Assembly (NCBI RefSeq): GCF_001704615.3 | Contig: NZ_CP029397.2 | Coordinates: forward strand, 3,100,001-3,164,000 | DNA length: 64,000 bases | DNA from: Acinetobacter defluvii | GTDB taxonomy: Bacteria; Pseudomonadota; Gammaproteobacteria; Pseudomonadales; Moraxellaceae | Direction of reading: 5' to 3' | Shown: positions 29,258 through 39,641 of the stretch, in pieces | Position numbering within the stretch: position 1 is the stretch's first letter | Layout of the letters: each line of letters begins with the position of its first letter | The notes under the pieces: generated by a model | The model's input: only the letters and a program-made list of their open reading frames with translations | Database searches by the model: none | Told to the model about the DNA's origin: nothing | Made by a program: the position numbers and the translations under genes

Positions 29258-30577
29258 TTATAAACCAATCTCTTCCAAAGTCTTACCTTTCGTTTCTTCA
29301 CCCAAAATCAAGATCACTAAAGCCACACCCACAAGCACAGCAGTAAACATCATAAAGACTGCGCTAAAGCCATTACTTGCAACCATCATATGCGTCACCA
29401 CCAATGGTGCAACAATCCCGCCCATTCGCCCAATTGCAGATGCCCAACCTGAACCAAAGGCACGGATATTGGTTGGATATTGCTCAGGAGTATATGTATA
29501 AAGCACACCCCAAGCACCCAAATTAAAGAAAGACATCAAACAACCCCACAACATGATCATACTGACGGATGTCGCTTGCCCAAAGAAATAAGCGGACACC
29601 GCGCACATGCCGATAAAGCCTGCCAAAGTCGCTTTACGTCCTAACTTTTCCACTAACCATGCCGCAGCAACATAACCTGGGAGCTGTGCCAAGATCATGC
29701 CAAGTACATATTCAAATGACTGCACGATGCTATAGCCTTGTTTGACCAATAGACTTGGTAGCCATGTGAAAATACCATAATAAGAAAAGACGATTCCAAA
29801 CCAAATCAACCACAACATCAAAGTACGTTTAGCAAAAGGATTTGACCAAAGTTGTAAAAATGAAATGTTCTGCTTTTCCGCCACAGGTTTGACTTCAATC
29901 GTTTCGATTACTTCCACGCCACATTGACGTTCAAGTTTTTGTACTAAAGCATGTGCTTCTTGGATTCGTCCACGATTGATTAAATATGGAACCGATTCAG
30001 GGACTTTTTTCAGAATCATAAACACATAAATTGCAGGTAGCCCCCCGATCAAAAAGGCAATATGCCAACCATAATCAGGAATCACAAAGTAAGAGATTAA
30101 CGCTGCAACGAGCCAACCTAAGCCCCAAAAACTTTCCAGTAAAACAATAAAACGCCCACGAACGTGCGCAGGAATATATTCACTGACCAAAGTCACAGCA
30201 ACTGGAAGCTGCCCCCCAAGTCCCAAACCAACCACAAAGCGAAAAACCAATAACCATGTTAAGTTCGGCGCAACGGCACATAAAGCAGTCGCGATGCTAT
30301 AAGTGACTAAGGTAATTGCAAATACAGTTCGACGACCAATTCTGTCAGCTAGACCACCTGAAAACACTGCTCCGATTGCCATACCAACAAAACCAATGGA
30401 TACCACCCAGCCCTTTTCAGATGGTGTCATTTGCCATTCTTCAGCCATTTTGGTCAGGATAAAGGAAATCAAACCTGTATCCATGGCATCGAACATCCAA
30501 CCGAGTCCGATGACCCATAGCAAAGTATAGTGAAACTTGCCGATGGGTAGACGTTGTACGCGTGAAACTAAATCCAT
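29258..30577 (-). CDS. MFS transporter, NiaP/SV2-like
   Basis: A 439-residue transporter with twelve membrane spans. The family signature GLADRIGRRTVFAITL lies after helix 2, GLGLGGQLPVAVTLVSEYIP in helix 4-5, and the second-half repeat LVEKLGRKATLAGF follows. The pattern (GWMFDAMDTGLISFILTKMA near the start, PESVPYLINRGR after helix 6) is that of the aromatic acid/nicotinate group, which includes NiaP nicotinate transporters described in Acinetobacter. The substrate is inferred only. No catabolic genes lie next to it. Confidence 0.85.
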   Translation of the reverse strand: MDLVSRVQRLPIGKFHYTLLWVIGLGWMFDAMDTGLISFILTKMAEEWQMTPSEKGWVVSIGFVGMAIGAVFSGGLADRIGRRTVFAITLVTYSIATALCAVAPNLTWLLVFRFVVGLGLGGQLPVAVTLVSEYIPAHVRGRFIVLLESFWGLGWLVAALISYFVIPDYGWHIAFLIGGLPAIYVFMILKKVPESVPYLINRGRIQEAHALVQKLERQCGVEVIETIEVKPVAEKQNISFLQLWSNPFAKRTLMLWLIWFGIVFSYYGIFTWLPSLLVKQGYSIVQSFEYVLGMILAQLPGYVAAAWLVEKLGRKATLAGFIGMCAVSAYFFGQATSVSMIMLWGCLMSFFNLGAWGVLYTYTPEQYPTNIRAFGSGWASAIGRMGGIVAPLVVTHMMVASNGFSAVFMMFTAVLVGVALVILILGEETKGKTLEEIGL

Positions 30578-30663
30578 AATCGTGCTCTATGAATATGCTG
30601 TATCAGGTGAAAGGGAGATGCTGCCTTCACAACAGGATTTATAATTGTATTCATTATTATAAA

Positions 30664-30691
30664 GGTTCTGACTTTGATCTAAATCAGAACC
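30664..30691 (-). terminator. Probable terminator of the TRIC channel gene
   Basis: GGTTCTGA and TCAGAACC form a perfect 8-base stem with a 12-base loop, followed leftward by TTTATAATAA. The weak T-run makes this less certain than other terminators here. Confidence 0.5.
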
Positions 30692-30733
30692 CGACATCTA
30701 TCATTTAAAAGCTAAGCTTTTTATTTGGCTAAA

Positions 30734-31378
30734 TCAAGATTCATCTTTGGATGATGCTGATTGTTCATCATCATCTTTATAGATAAATTTCGGCATTTCC
30801 AAACCAAAATAAATCGCAATACAACGCAGAGAAAAACCAAAAACCAAAGTCGAAATCACTGTTACTTCTAAAGACAACCCAACATCCATGCAGAACCAAT
30901 AGAAGATCACCGCAACAAATGAGATCGAGGCATACAGTTCACGGCGGAAAACTAAAGGCACATCATTACATAAAATATCACGCAGAATACCGCCTGAAAC
31001 TCCTGTCAATACACCTGCAACGGCAGAAACAACAAAGCCATGCCCCATGTCCAAAGCAATCTGACAACCAATAATGGTAAAACCAATCAAACCTAAAGCA
31101 TCGAGTAAAAGAAAGATGGAGTGTAAATGCTTCATCCATTTTGCAATTAAAATGGTGACAAATGCAGCGCAACAAGTGAGCACTAAATACTCAGGATGTT
31201 TCACCCAAGTCAGCGGATAATGTCCAAGTAATACATCTCGCACCGAACCACCACCGAGCGCAGTTACACAAGCAATCAGCACCACACCAAACCAATCCAT
31301 ACTCCGCCTTCCTGCCGAAAGTGCGCCTGTCATGGCTTCTGCCGTAATTGCAATAATGTAGATGACTAACAACAACAT
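30734..31378 (-). CDS. Trimeric intracellular cation channel (UPF0126/YicG) family protein
   Basis: A 214-residue membrane protein with about seven helices in two repeats. Each repeat carries a glycine-rich motif: ITALGGGSVRDVLLG appears here as TALGGGSVRDVLLGHYPLTW and VLTGVSGGILRDILCNDVPL. These are hallmarks of bacterial TRIC homologues, potassium-permeable trimeric channels. The C-terminus is acidic and Ser-rich (YKDDDEQSASSKDES). The gene stands alone. The physiological role in bacteria is not settled. Confidence 0.88.
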   Translation of the reverse strand: MLLLVIYIIAITAEAMTGALSAGRRSMDWFGVVLIACVTALGGGSVRDVLLGHYPLTWVKHPEYLVLTCCAAFVTILIAKWMKHLHSIFLLLDALGLIGFTIIGCQIALDMGHGFVVSAVAGVLTGVSGGILRDILCNDVPLVFRRELYASISFVAVIFYWFCMDVGLSLEVTVISTLVFGFSLRCIAIYFGLEMPKFIYKDDDEQSASSKDES

Positions 31379-31438
31379 TGCCCTTCTTCCGCTGAGGGTT
31401 ATCGATGCGCGCTATTCTAAGTCAAATCACCTGAAAAG

Positions 31439-31930
31439 TTACAGATATTGTGCGCAACATTGCTTAAATTTTTTACCTGAACCACAAATACAGGGCTGTT
31501 TCATGGTGATCTGCTGATCTGTGGTCGGATCCAGGAAATACCACGTATTTTCATGTTTTACAAAATGTGAAACTTCATGATGAATTTGTACAGATCGATC
31601 TGTCCCATCCAAGGCTGAATAATGTGCCTTAAACTCAACTTTGGCATGGTTTTTATCAATTTTTTCTTGTGCTTTTACGACTTCAAGTTTTAACCATTGG
31701 TTGGCTTTGCTCCAATCTGCAATCGCTTTAACATCCAAAGCTTGTTGTTGTCCAAGCGCTGTCGTTTTGACAATATAATCAATCTTTTGTTTTGCAAATG
31801 CGCTATAACGTGAACGCATGAGTTGTTCGGCACTTTCGGCTTTTTTCTGTCCTAGATGTAGAGGCTGACAGCATTCACTGTATAAAGATGAACCACAGGG
31901 ACAAGGGAGATTAGACATAGAAAAGCTCAA
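31439..31930 (-). CDS. YchJ family protein with two SEC-C motifs
   Basis: A 163-residue protein. Zinc-binding SEC-C motifs lie at both ends: CPCGSSLYSECCQPLH near residue 10 and CICGSGKKFKQCCAQYL at the C-terminus. A central NTF2-like domain (YSAFAKQKIDYIVKTTALGQ; NHAKVEFKAHYSALDG) links them. This is the YchJ architecture. Function is unknown in most bacteria. The gene is 60 bases from the divergent channel gene's start and has no operon partners. Confidence 0.88.
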   Translation of the reverse strand: MSFSMSNLPCPCGSSLYSECCQPLHLGQKKAESAEQLMRSRYSAFAKQKIDYIVKTTALGQQQALDVKAIADWSKANQWLKLEVVKAQEKIDKNHAKVEFKAHYSALDGTDRSVQIHHEVSHFVKHENTWYFLDPTTDQQITMKQPCICGSGKKFKQCCAQYL

Positions 31931-32120
31931 GCATATTTATAAAAGAATTTTAGCAAAATTTCTGTTTTTTAGTAAAATTCACAAAGATATTTGGACTAAT
32001 AACCATTTATCAAAATGAATCTAATACTCTCTAACAAATAACTCATAGATAATTGTGCAAAATACCATAATATTAGACGATCATAATATAGCCATTTCCA
32101 CACAAAAGAATATCTTATAA

Positions 32121-32645
32121 ATGAAATTTATGATTCAAACTATTCTAATAATGTACTTATCTCTAAATGCACAAAATGTATTTGCAGAACAATGCCCACA
32201 AAGCAATGAAAATAGAACAGCAGCAATTATCGATGGCTTAATCAAGCTTGATTTAAAACTAACAAAAGAGTGTGCTGAAAAGGGAAATGTTCGTGCACAA
32301 AAAGATTTAGCAATCGCTTACGCATCAGGACGACTTAGAATCGCACAAGACTTAGATGAAGCATTAAAATGGGAAACCAAGGCAGCTTTACAAGGAGATC
32401 CTGAAGCCCAATATGATGTAGGACTATCTTATTCTGTCAGGGGTAACTATCAAAAAGCAATGGAGTGGTACTTAAAAGCTTCTGAACAAAATTATGCTCA
32501 AGCGCAGCTTTATATCGGAATGCTATACGCGTATGGGAACGGAGTCCCTCGTGATGTAGACAAAGCAATCTATTGGTATAGGAAAGCTGCCAAAAATGGA
32601 AATATTTCTGCTCAGATGGTGATTGCCAATATTGATCAAAAGTAA
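32121..32645 (+). CDS. Secreted Sel1-repeat protein
   Basis: A 174-residue protein with an N-terminal signal peptide ending near residue 23 (NAQNVFAEQ). It carries about three Sel1-like repeats (36-residue helical hairpins): AYASGRLRIAQDLDEALKWE, GNYQKAMEWYLKASEQNYAQ and YAYGNGVPRDVDKAIYWYRK. Sel1 repeats mediate protein binding; the partner is unknown. Two cysteines (Cys25, Cys51 region) could form a disulfide. It stands alone between convergent/divergent genes and looks accessory. Confidence 0.8.
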   Translation: MKFMIQTILIMYLSLNAQNVFAEQCPQSNENRTAAIIDGLIKLDLKLTKECAEKGNVRAQKDLAIAYASGRLRIAQDLDEALKWETKAALQGDPEAQYDVGLSYSVRGNYQKAMEWYLKASEQNYAQAQLYIGMLYAYGNGVPRDVDKAIYWYRKAAKNGNISAQMVIANIDQK

Positions 32646-32868
32646 ATTTTTTCTATCACTTATTGTATTGCTTTGGTTTTTAAATTGATTTGTGATTTAA
32701 TCGACACTGTATACCTTATGCACTGCATAGAACTCGATTTACGTGGTATCTCTTTTTATTATTTTTAGGCACTTAAGCATCGATTAGATATTTTATAAAT
32801 ATTGATGACTTAAGCACCTTCTTATTTCCATTTCAAAGCCAATGCTTTTAAAAGATTAAAAAATAAGA

Positions 32869-33702
32869 TCAATTCTTTTGAAACAAATACACCTGAAAAC
32901 TCGCTGTTAAATTGATTTTTTCAAGCTGTTCAAGTGCTTGGCGTTTTTCAGCTTTGGCTTTGTAAGCATAAGGTGTCATGGCAATCAGGTTTTTTAATTG
33001 TGCCTGTTCTAACTCAAAAGTAGATTCGACAATTGGCTGTTCGAGCAAAGTAAAATACTTTTGTAATTGTTCCACAAACTTATGCGGATCATGAGCATTG
33101 ACCTCATCAAACAAAGCTTCACGCATCGCATAGAGATGATTCGGTGCAGGTGTCACCACCATCAAATAACCCTCAGATTTGAGTACCCGTAAAATTTCTT
33201 CTTGTGGAATCGGACTAAATAAACTGGTACATAGGTCAATCGACTGATCCATCACAGGCAAAGTCGCACCCGTTCCAACCACCCAAGTTACATTTTTATT
33301 TATTTTTGCTGCAACTTGTACTGCATTTTTGGCAATATCCACACCCACACATTGCATCACTTCTTGCTGCATAGCATCGGTGTAATAACCTTCACCACAA
33401 CCGATATCGAGTAAGTTTTCAATACGTAAATCACGGATCTTGTTTACAACTGCTTGCTGTAAGGGTGCATAAAAACCACCACTGAGAAAGGCACGACGGG
33501 CTTGAACAGACTCAGGAGTATCACCTGGATTTTTACTGTGTTTATGCTGAACGACATGCAAATTCACATAACCTTGCTTCGCCACATCATAGCTATGATT
33601 ATTGTTACAGTGCCATGTGCGTTCAGTTAAGTTGAGTGCTTCACGACACACAGGGCACATCAACACATTCCTGATTTGTTTCAAAACCTTCTCCAAACTC
33701 AT
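32869..33702 (-). CDS. rlmA: 23S rRNA (guanine-N1)-methyltransferase RlmA
   Basis: A 277-residue enzyme that methylates G745 of 23S rRNA. The N-terminal zinc finger has Cys16, Cys19, Cys32 and His36 (MCPVCREALNL; HCNNNHSYD). Then follow the conserved KQGYVNLHVVQHKHS, PGDTPESVQARRAFLSGGFY and the SAM-binding ENLLDIGCGEGYYTDAM. Length is near that of E. coli RlmA. It begins just past the mraY terminator and is not part of the division operon. Confidence 0.94.
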   Translation of the reverse strand: MSLEKVLKQIRNVLMCPVCREALNLTERTWHCNNNHSYDVAKQGYVNLHVVQHKHSKNPGDTPESVQARRAFLSGGFYAPLQQAVVNKIRDLRIENLLDIGCGEGYYTDAMQQEVMQCVGVDIAKNAVQVAAKINKNVTWVVGTGATLPVMDQSIDLCTSLFSPIPQEEILRVLKSEGYLMVVTPAPNHLYAMREALFDEVNAHDPHKFVEQLQKYFTLLEQPIVESTFELEQAQLKNLIAMTPYAYKAKAEKRQALEQLEKINLTASFQVYLFQKN

Positions 33703-33714
33703 TTTAAAGCCATA

Positions 33715-33738
33715 AAAAAAGTCGGCAGATGCCGACTC
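33715..33738 (-). terminator. Terminator after mraY
   Basis: Read leftward, AGTCGGC-ATCT-GCCGACT is followed by TTTTTT. It lies 18 bases past the mraY stop and closes the rsmH-ftsL-ftsI-murE-murF-mraY transcript. Confidence 0.9.
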
Positions 33739-33755
33739 TCTTCAACAACTTGTGC

Positions 33756-34874
33756 TTAACGCAATTTTAAAGTCATTAGACCTAAAACTACCAGCATAAT
33801 TGTAATAATCCAGAAACGAATTACCACTTGGGTTTCACGCCAACCTTTTTTCTCATAGTGATGATGCAATGGTGCCATGAGGAATACGCGTTTATTACGC
33901 ATACGCAATGAACCGATTTGTAGGAATACCGAAATTGCTTCTACGACAAATACACCGCCCATGATGGCAAATACGATTTCTTGGCGAACCATGACCGCAA
34001 TTGTACCAAGCATCGCACCGAGTGATAATGCGCCAACATCGCCCATAAAAACTTGTGCAGGATGTGCATTATACCACAGGAAAGCCAAGCCCGCGCCGAT
34101 CATTGCCGAACAGATAATTACAAGCTCCGAAGTATATTTCACATATGGAATATGTAGATAATTGGCAAAACGAACATCACCCGCCAAATAAGCAAATACA
34201 CCTAATCCTGCTGCAACCAGTACGATTGGCATGATTGCCAAACCATCCAAACCATCCGTTAAATTCACTGCATTTGACCCCCCATTGATCACCAAATAAG
34301 TGAAAACAATGAAGCCAATTCCCAAAGGAATTGCAGACAATGGAATGCTGAGATTTTTGAAAAATGGAATTAACAAATCCAACATATTGGCAGTATGTAT
34401 AGGATTTTCTTGTTGTGTTGCAATCACATACAATGCAATCCCTGCACCCAATGAGCCGACAGATGTCCAAAAGAATTTTTTCTTAGCTGGTAAGCCTGCA
34501 TTGTCTTTATAGCGAACTTTAATCCAATCATCCGCCCAACCCACTGCACCAAAGATCACCATCACCCCCAGTACAATCCATACATAAGGATTGGATAGAT
34601 CTGCCCAAAGCAAGGTACTGATGCCAATCGACAGTAGGATTAAAATCCCACCCATGGTCGGTGTACCCATTTTCTTGGCATGGTTTTCTGGTGCAAATGA
34701 ACTGACTGCTTGACCATATTTTAAGGCTTGTAATTTACGAATCATCACAGGGCCTAAAGCCCAACCAATTGCCAATGCCGTTAAGACACTCAGCAAGGCA
34801 CGTAAAGACAAATACCGAACCACTTGAAAGGCATTTTCATAGCCTGCCAAATGTTGAAACAACCAAAACAGCAT
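33756..34874 (-). CDS. mraY: Phospho-N-acetylmuramoyl-pentapeptide-transferase
   Basis: A 372-residue integral membrane enzyme making lipid I from UDP-MurNAc-pentapeptide and undecaprenyl phosphate. About ten helices are visible. Conserved cytoplasmic motifs include [14 protein letters not shown], the aspartate pair in [20 protein letters not shown], and the C-terminal [13 protein letters not shown]. The start overlaps the murF stop by one base. It is the last gene of the shortened division/wall cluster. Confidence 0.97.
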
Positions 34875-36283
34875 TAAATTTTCTCCATCAATTCAGCCAT
34901 CAACGTTTCCATATGGGTATAACGAGAACCTTTAAATAGGAAACTCATGGACTGCGGTTGATGTGTCTCAATTAAACTCATTAAAAGTGGTAATGCTTGC
35001 GCTTGTGTAAGAAAGGCTTGCATTTTTTTACCATATTGGGTGCTTCTTGCCCCCTCTTGTACTGCGGGAGCAAACTCCCCTACAGCAACCACAAAGTTAA
35101 TTCCTTTAACTGAAACCAGATCACGACCGAGCATATAGTGTTGTTGTGCCGCTGTTTGACCTAACTCACCTATATCCCCCATCACCATCACTTTGATGCC
35201 TTGTTGCTGTGCTAAAACCTCAGCAGCAGCGCGCATCGATGTTGGGTTGGCATTATAAGTATCATCAATAAACAAATAATTGTCTTTTTGAATAAAATTC
35301 AAGCGACCTTTTGCACCTTGCGCTTGTTCAAGCCCGATGACAATATCATCTAAAGCCACACCGATTGCCAATGCAAAGGCGGTTGCTGCCTCGGCATTAT
35401 GCACATTGTGCTGACCTGCAAAAGGTAAATTTACAGCTTTTGAGCCTTGGGGCGTATTAAGCGTAAAAATTGCAGATTGGGCATGTAATTGAATGTCTGT
35501 TGCAAATACATCGCCACCTTGACCAAAACTGAGCACATGTTCAGTTCGTACTGCTTGGCGAATACTATCACTAAAATCATCTTGGGCAGGCACAATTGAA
35601 GTGCCACTTGGATCAATATGTGCATAAATCTCAGACTTGGCGCGACAAATACCATCACGCCCACCAAATTCACCCAAATGTGCTGTACCGATATTTAAAA
35701 TCCCAGCCACATGCGGTTGAACCAAATTGGAGGTGTAATCAATTTCACCTTGATGACTTGCACCCAACTCCATCACTGCATATTGATGCTCAGCACGAAG
35801 TTCAAGCAACATCATCGGCACGCCGAGATCATTGTTCAAATTACCACGAGTAATCAAAGTCGGTGCTAAACGCGACAAAATACTTCCCAACATTTCTTTG
35901 GTGGTGGTTTTACCACTACTGCCTGTCAGTGCAATCACTTTCAGCTGTGAATTTTGTGCACGCCGATAAGCTCCTAAGCGCCCTAAAGCGAATCGCGTAT
36001 CTGCAACCACAAGCTGACAAATATCTACATCAATAGGATGACTCACGATAGCAACTTGGCAACCATTTTCAGCCACCTGTGCCACAAAATCATGTGCGTC
36101 AAAACGCTCACCTTTCAGTGCTAAAAAGGCATCCCCCAATTCAGCATGACGTGAATCTGTCAAAATACGTTTAATGTCACTTTGCGGTGCTTTATCTAAA
36201 TACCAATAGCCCTGTGTTGCTTCAGCGAGTTGTGCTGCTGACCATGGTTGCAATGGCACAGTACTGGTTGTTGAGGTATGCAT
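34874..36283 (-). CDS. murF: UDP-MurNAc-tripeptide-D-Ala-D-Ala ligase
   Basis: A 469-residue Mur ligase adding D-Ala-D-Ala to the peptidoglycan precursor. The ATP loop GSSGKTTT is at 121-128, followed by [18 protein letters not shown] and the Mur motif [15 protein letters not shown]. The C-terminal domain has [16 protein letters not shown]. It starts 9 bases after murE and overlaps mraY by one base, so the operon is tightly coupled. Confidence 0.96.
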
Positions 36284-36292
36284 CTGTTCTTC

Positions 36293-37792
36293 CTACTGCG
36301 CGGGGTATGCTGAATGAGGTTTATGATGTTGTGCCTCTATTGCTGATTGCACTTCTACGACATCATCAAACCAATGGCGCACCCCATCAATTTCTTGATA
36401 GTTTTCATGACCTTTTCCTGCGATCACCACAATGTCACCTGATTGGGCATGTTTGACTGCATATTTAATCGCTTCTCGGCGATCATGAATTTCTTTGACA
36501 TGATGTTCTTCAAAATTCACATCACGTTTCATGTCTGCGAAGATTTGTTCAGGGTCTTCAGTGCGTGGGTTATCCGAAGTCATCAACACTGGATCTGCTT
36601 GCTCTAAGGCAGCTTTGGTCATCAGTGGACGTTTACCCCGATCCCGATCACCGCCACAGCCAAACACCGCCCACAGTTGATTTTCAACATGGCGTTTTAA
36701 AGTTTTTAACACTTGGGTTAAGGCATCTGGTGTATGTGCGTAATCGACGACAAATAAGCGATCTTCATCACGGATGACTTGCATACGTCCAGGTGCACCC
36801 TTTAACTTCGGTACAAGTGCGATCAACTCTGCTAGGTCATAACCTGCCTGTTCGACCATGATCAAACTCGCTAGCAGATTTTCAATATTAAAATGCCCAA
36901 GCAAAGGACTATTAACGGTATATTCGCCTTTTTCAGTTTTTAAATGAAAGCTTGCACCTTCTAAACTATACTGAATACCAAAAACTTGATAATCCGCAGC
37001 TTTTGAAGTGGAATAAGTTAATACTTTAGGATGCGCTTGATTGCTACTTGCAGCATTGAGCATGATATCGGCATGTGCATCATCTACATTGATAATCGCC
37101 ACTTTTAAACTTGGAAATTTAAATAGCTGAGATTTAGCTTCGGCATACGCTTCAAGCGTGCCATGATAGTCCAAATGATCACGACTTAAATTACTATATG
37201 CGGCTATTTCAATATCAGCACCATTCAAACGCCCTTGTTCTAAACCATGCGAACTGGCTTCAATTGATGCGAACTCAGCACCATTTTGCGCAAATTCATG
37301 CAACAGGTTTTGTAAATGCAACGCATCCAAAGTGGTATGTGAAGATGCTTCAAGATTCGGTAAAATGCCGTTGCCCGTCGTTCCCATCACCGCACATTTA
37401 CGACCTTTGAGCATTAACAACTCTGCCACCAAACGGGAAATCGTGGTTTTACCATTGGTCCCTGTCACAGCCAATACACGTGTAGCGTTGATTGGATCAG
37501 TCGCTTGTAAATATTGTTTCTGCCATTGTCCCATGAGATGACGCACATCAGGACATGTCCAACTATTTTGCAAAGCTAAGTCAGACTCACTGATCACCGC
37601 CAAAGCCCCTTTTTCTAGCGCAGATCGAGCAAACTGTAAGGTTTTTTCAGGTTGTGAAAAGCTATTTAGAGCAATAAAAATTTGCCCTGTACTCACCGCT
37701 CGACTATCTAAACAAAAGCCTTGAAATGGCGCTGCCATCCAAGTTTGGAGATTGTCGACGGGATAAATGTCTTGAAAATGAATCGTCATCAT
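36293..37792 (-). CDS. murE: UDP-MurNAc-Ala-Glu-meso-diaminopimelate ligase
   Basis: A 499-residue Mur ligase adding the third residue of the stem peptide. The ATP loop is GTNGKT (111-116), followed by TTPNLEASSHTT-type substrate region (here ILPNLEASSHTTLDALHL) and IEASSHGLEQGRL. The DNPR motif (TSDNPRTEDPEQIF, near 410) marks specificity for meso-diaminopimelate, as expected in a Gram-negative. It begins 4 bases after ftsI ends. Confidence 0.96.
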   Translation of the reverse strand: MMTIHFQDIYPVDNLQTWMAAPFQGFCLDSRAVSTGQIFIALNSFSQPEKTLQFARSALEKGALAVISESDLALQNSWTCPDVRHLMGQWQKQYLQATDPINATRVLAVTGTNGKTTISRLVAELLMLKGRKCAVMGTTGNGILPNLEASSHTTLDALHLQNLLHEFAQNGAEFASIEASSHGLEQGRLNGADIEIAAYSNLSRDHLDYHGTLEAYAEAKSQLFKFPSLKVAIINVDDAHADIMLNAASSNQAHPKVLTYSTSKAADYQVFGIQYSLEGASFHLKTEKGEYTVNSPLLGHFNIENLLASLIMVEQAGYDLAELIALVPKLKGAPGRMQVIRDEDRLFVVDYAHTPDALTQVLKTLKRHVENQLWAVFGCGGDRDRGKRPLMTKAALEQADPVLMTSDNPRTEDPEQIFADMKRDVNFEEHHVKEIHDRREAIKYAVKHAQSGDIVVIAGKGHENYQEIDGVRHWFDDVVEVQSAIEAQHHKPHSAYPAQ

Positions 37793-37796
37793 TCAC

Positions 37797-39632
37797 CTAT
37801 TTGGATGGATTGATAGAGTCGAGAGGTTTATCAAGCGGTACGTTCATTAAACGTAGAGATTCTTGCATAATTTTTGCAAAGACTGGGGCTGCAACCAACC
37901 CCCCATAATATTGTCCACGTGGATTTTCCACCACTACAATAATCGCCAAGCGTGGATCACTGATCGGGGCAACACCTGCAAATAGCGCACGATATTCGGT
38001 ATTTGAGTAACCTTTATGATCAGGACGCAGCTTATGCGCTGTCCCTGTTTTCCCCCCAACACGGTAGCCTGGAATATTGGCTTGCTTGGCAGTACCACCT
38101 GGCATGGTGACTTGCTCAAGCATCAACAATACATCATCTGCGATTTTTGGTTCTAAGACTTGTTTGCCTTTTGGCTGATCTTGAAGTTTATATAAACTAA
38201 GCGGATATTCTACGCCATGATTTGCCAACATCGCATAGCCTTGTGCCAACTGTAAAATCGTGGCATTTAGACCATAACCATACGCCATAGTCCCAATTTG
38301 CGAAGAGTTCAGTTTATTTGGCGGTAATACTAAACCACTACTTTCACCTGGGAATTTCACTGCAGAACGTTGACCAAAACCGACTTTTCTAAAGAAACTT
38401 GGTAGTGTTTCTTTGGGTAAAGAAAGGGCAATCTTCGCAGAACCGACGTTCGAAGATTTGATAATTACACCAGTCACGGTCAATGAACCATAGTTATGCG
38501 TATCACGAATAGTATGTGAGCCTAAACGCATTGTTCCTGGGCTAGTATTAATGATCGAATTTGGTGTGTATTTACCACTTTCTAAACCGGCGGCAACTGT
38601 AAACGGCTTCATGGTTGAACCGGGTTCAAACATGTCAATTGCACCACGGTTACGCATGGCATCTTTGTTTTTCAAACCATTTTTATCATTTGGATTGTAT
38701 GAAGGCCAACTGCCCATCGCCAAAATTTCACCTGTTTTGACATCCACGGCGATTGCAGAGGCAGAACGTGCATTGTTGGCAACACCGACCGCAGTTAACT
38801 CACGGTACATAATATATTGCAAACGTGAGTCGATACTCAGCGTCACATTTTCACCTGGTGTTACTTCTTTGATGACTTCAGGTGTAGCAATACGGTTACC
38901 GTGTTTATCACGAGAAATTTTTTGCTCGCCATCTTCACCAGCCAAACGGGTATTGAGCTGCATTTCCAAACCTTCAATCCCTGTACCTTCACTATTGGTT
39001 AAACCAATAATCTGCGCATTCGGTTGTGGCTGTGGATAATAGCGTTTATACATTTTCTCAGAATATACACCTGCAAATTTACGCTTGGTAATAATATCTG
39101 CTTGCGGTGGAGGTACTTCTTTTTTCAATACCAAATAACGTGAACGAGGGCGTTCAGCTAATTTTTTCTTTAAATCAGCACGGTCAATGCCAACCGCATC
39201 TGCCAATTCATCTAAATTTAGATTTTCATCTGGCAATTGACGTTTTAACTTACGGCTTTCAGGTGTTTTTTTGAGCTCTTCTGTAATTTTTTCAAATTGG
39301 GCTTTGGTTTCAAAATATTCACGTGGATCAATCACCACTTTCATAATCGGGGTACTGATCGCCAAAGGAACACCATGACGATCACTGATCACGCCACGCA
39401 TGGCTTTAAGTTTTTCAGTTCGTAGAATATTGGCATTGGCTTTATTTTGCAAAAAGTCTTTATTGATGACTTGCACATAAAAAGCACGTCCAACCAACAT
39501 GATAAAACACAGCAGTACCACGCCCCACATCAAATAATAACGCCACATATCTACAGCGACAGAAGACTTAGCAGAAATAGGCTGCTGTTTTTTTCGCGGT
39601 TGACGGGGGGCTTTGTTTTGCTTATCTACCAT
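37797..39632 (-). CDS. ftsI: Division transpeptidase FtsI (PBP3)
   Basis: A 611-residue class B penicillin-binding protein that cross-links septal peptidoglycan. A cytoplasmic basic tail (KAPRQPRKKQQ) and one membrane anchor (about 34-53) precede the pedestal domain. The transpeptidase motifs are STMK (339-342, nucleophile Ser339), SSN (393-395) and KTG (528-530). It is the target of several beta-lactams; resistance changes cannot be judged without an alignment. It lies 9 bases after ftsL. Confidence 0.97.
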   Translation of the reverse strand: MVDKQNKAPRQPRKKQQPISAKSSVAVDMWRYYLMWGVVLLCFIMLVGRAFYVQVINKDFLQNKANANILRTEKLKAMRGVISDRHGVPLAISTPIMKVVIDPREYFETKAQFEKITEELKKTPESRKLKRQLPDENLNLDELADAVGIDRADLKKKLAERPRSRYLVLKKEVPPPQADIITKRKFAGVYSEKMYKRYYPQPQPNAQIIGLTNSEGTGIEGLEMQLNTRLAGEDGEQKISRDKHGNRIATPEVIKEVTPGENVTLSIDSRLQYIMYRELTAVGVANNARSASAIAVDVKTGEILAMGSWPSYNPNDKNGLKNKDAMRNRGAIDMFEPGSTMKPFTVAAGLESGKYTPNSIINTSPGTMRLGSHTIRDTHNYGSLTVTGVIIKSSNVGSAKIALSLPKETLPSFFRKVGFGQRSAVKFPGESSGLVLPPNKLNSSQIGTMAYGYGLNATILQLAQGYAMLANHGVEYPLSLYKLQDQPKGKQVLEPKIADDVLLMLEQVTMPGGTAKQANIPGYRVGGKTGTAHKLRPDHKGYSNTEYRALFAGVAPISDPRLAIIVVVENPRGQYYGGLVAAPVFAKIMQESLRLMNVPLDKPLDSINPSK

Positions 39633-39641
39633 ACAACTTGC

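Noticed and set aside
29109..29501. Plus-strand frame overlapping the end of the MFS gene
   Set aside because: Most of it is antisense to the transporter and it has no ribosome site or recognisable domain.
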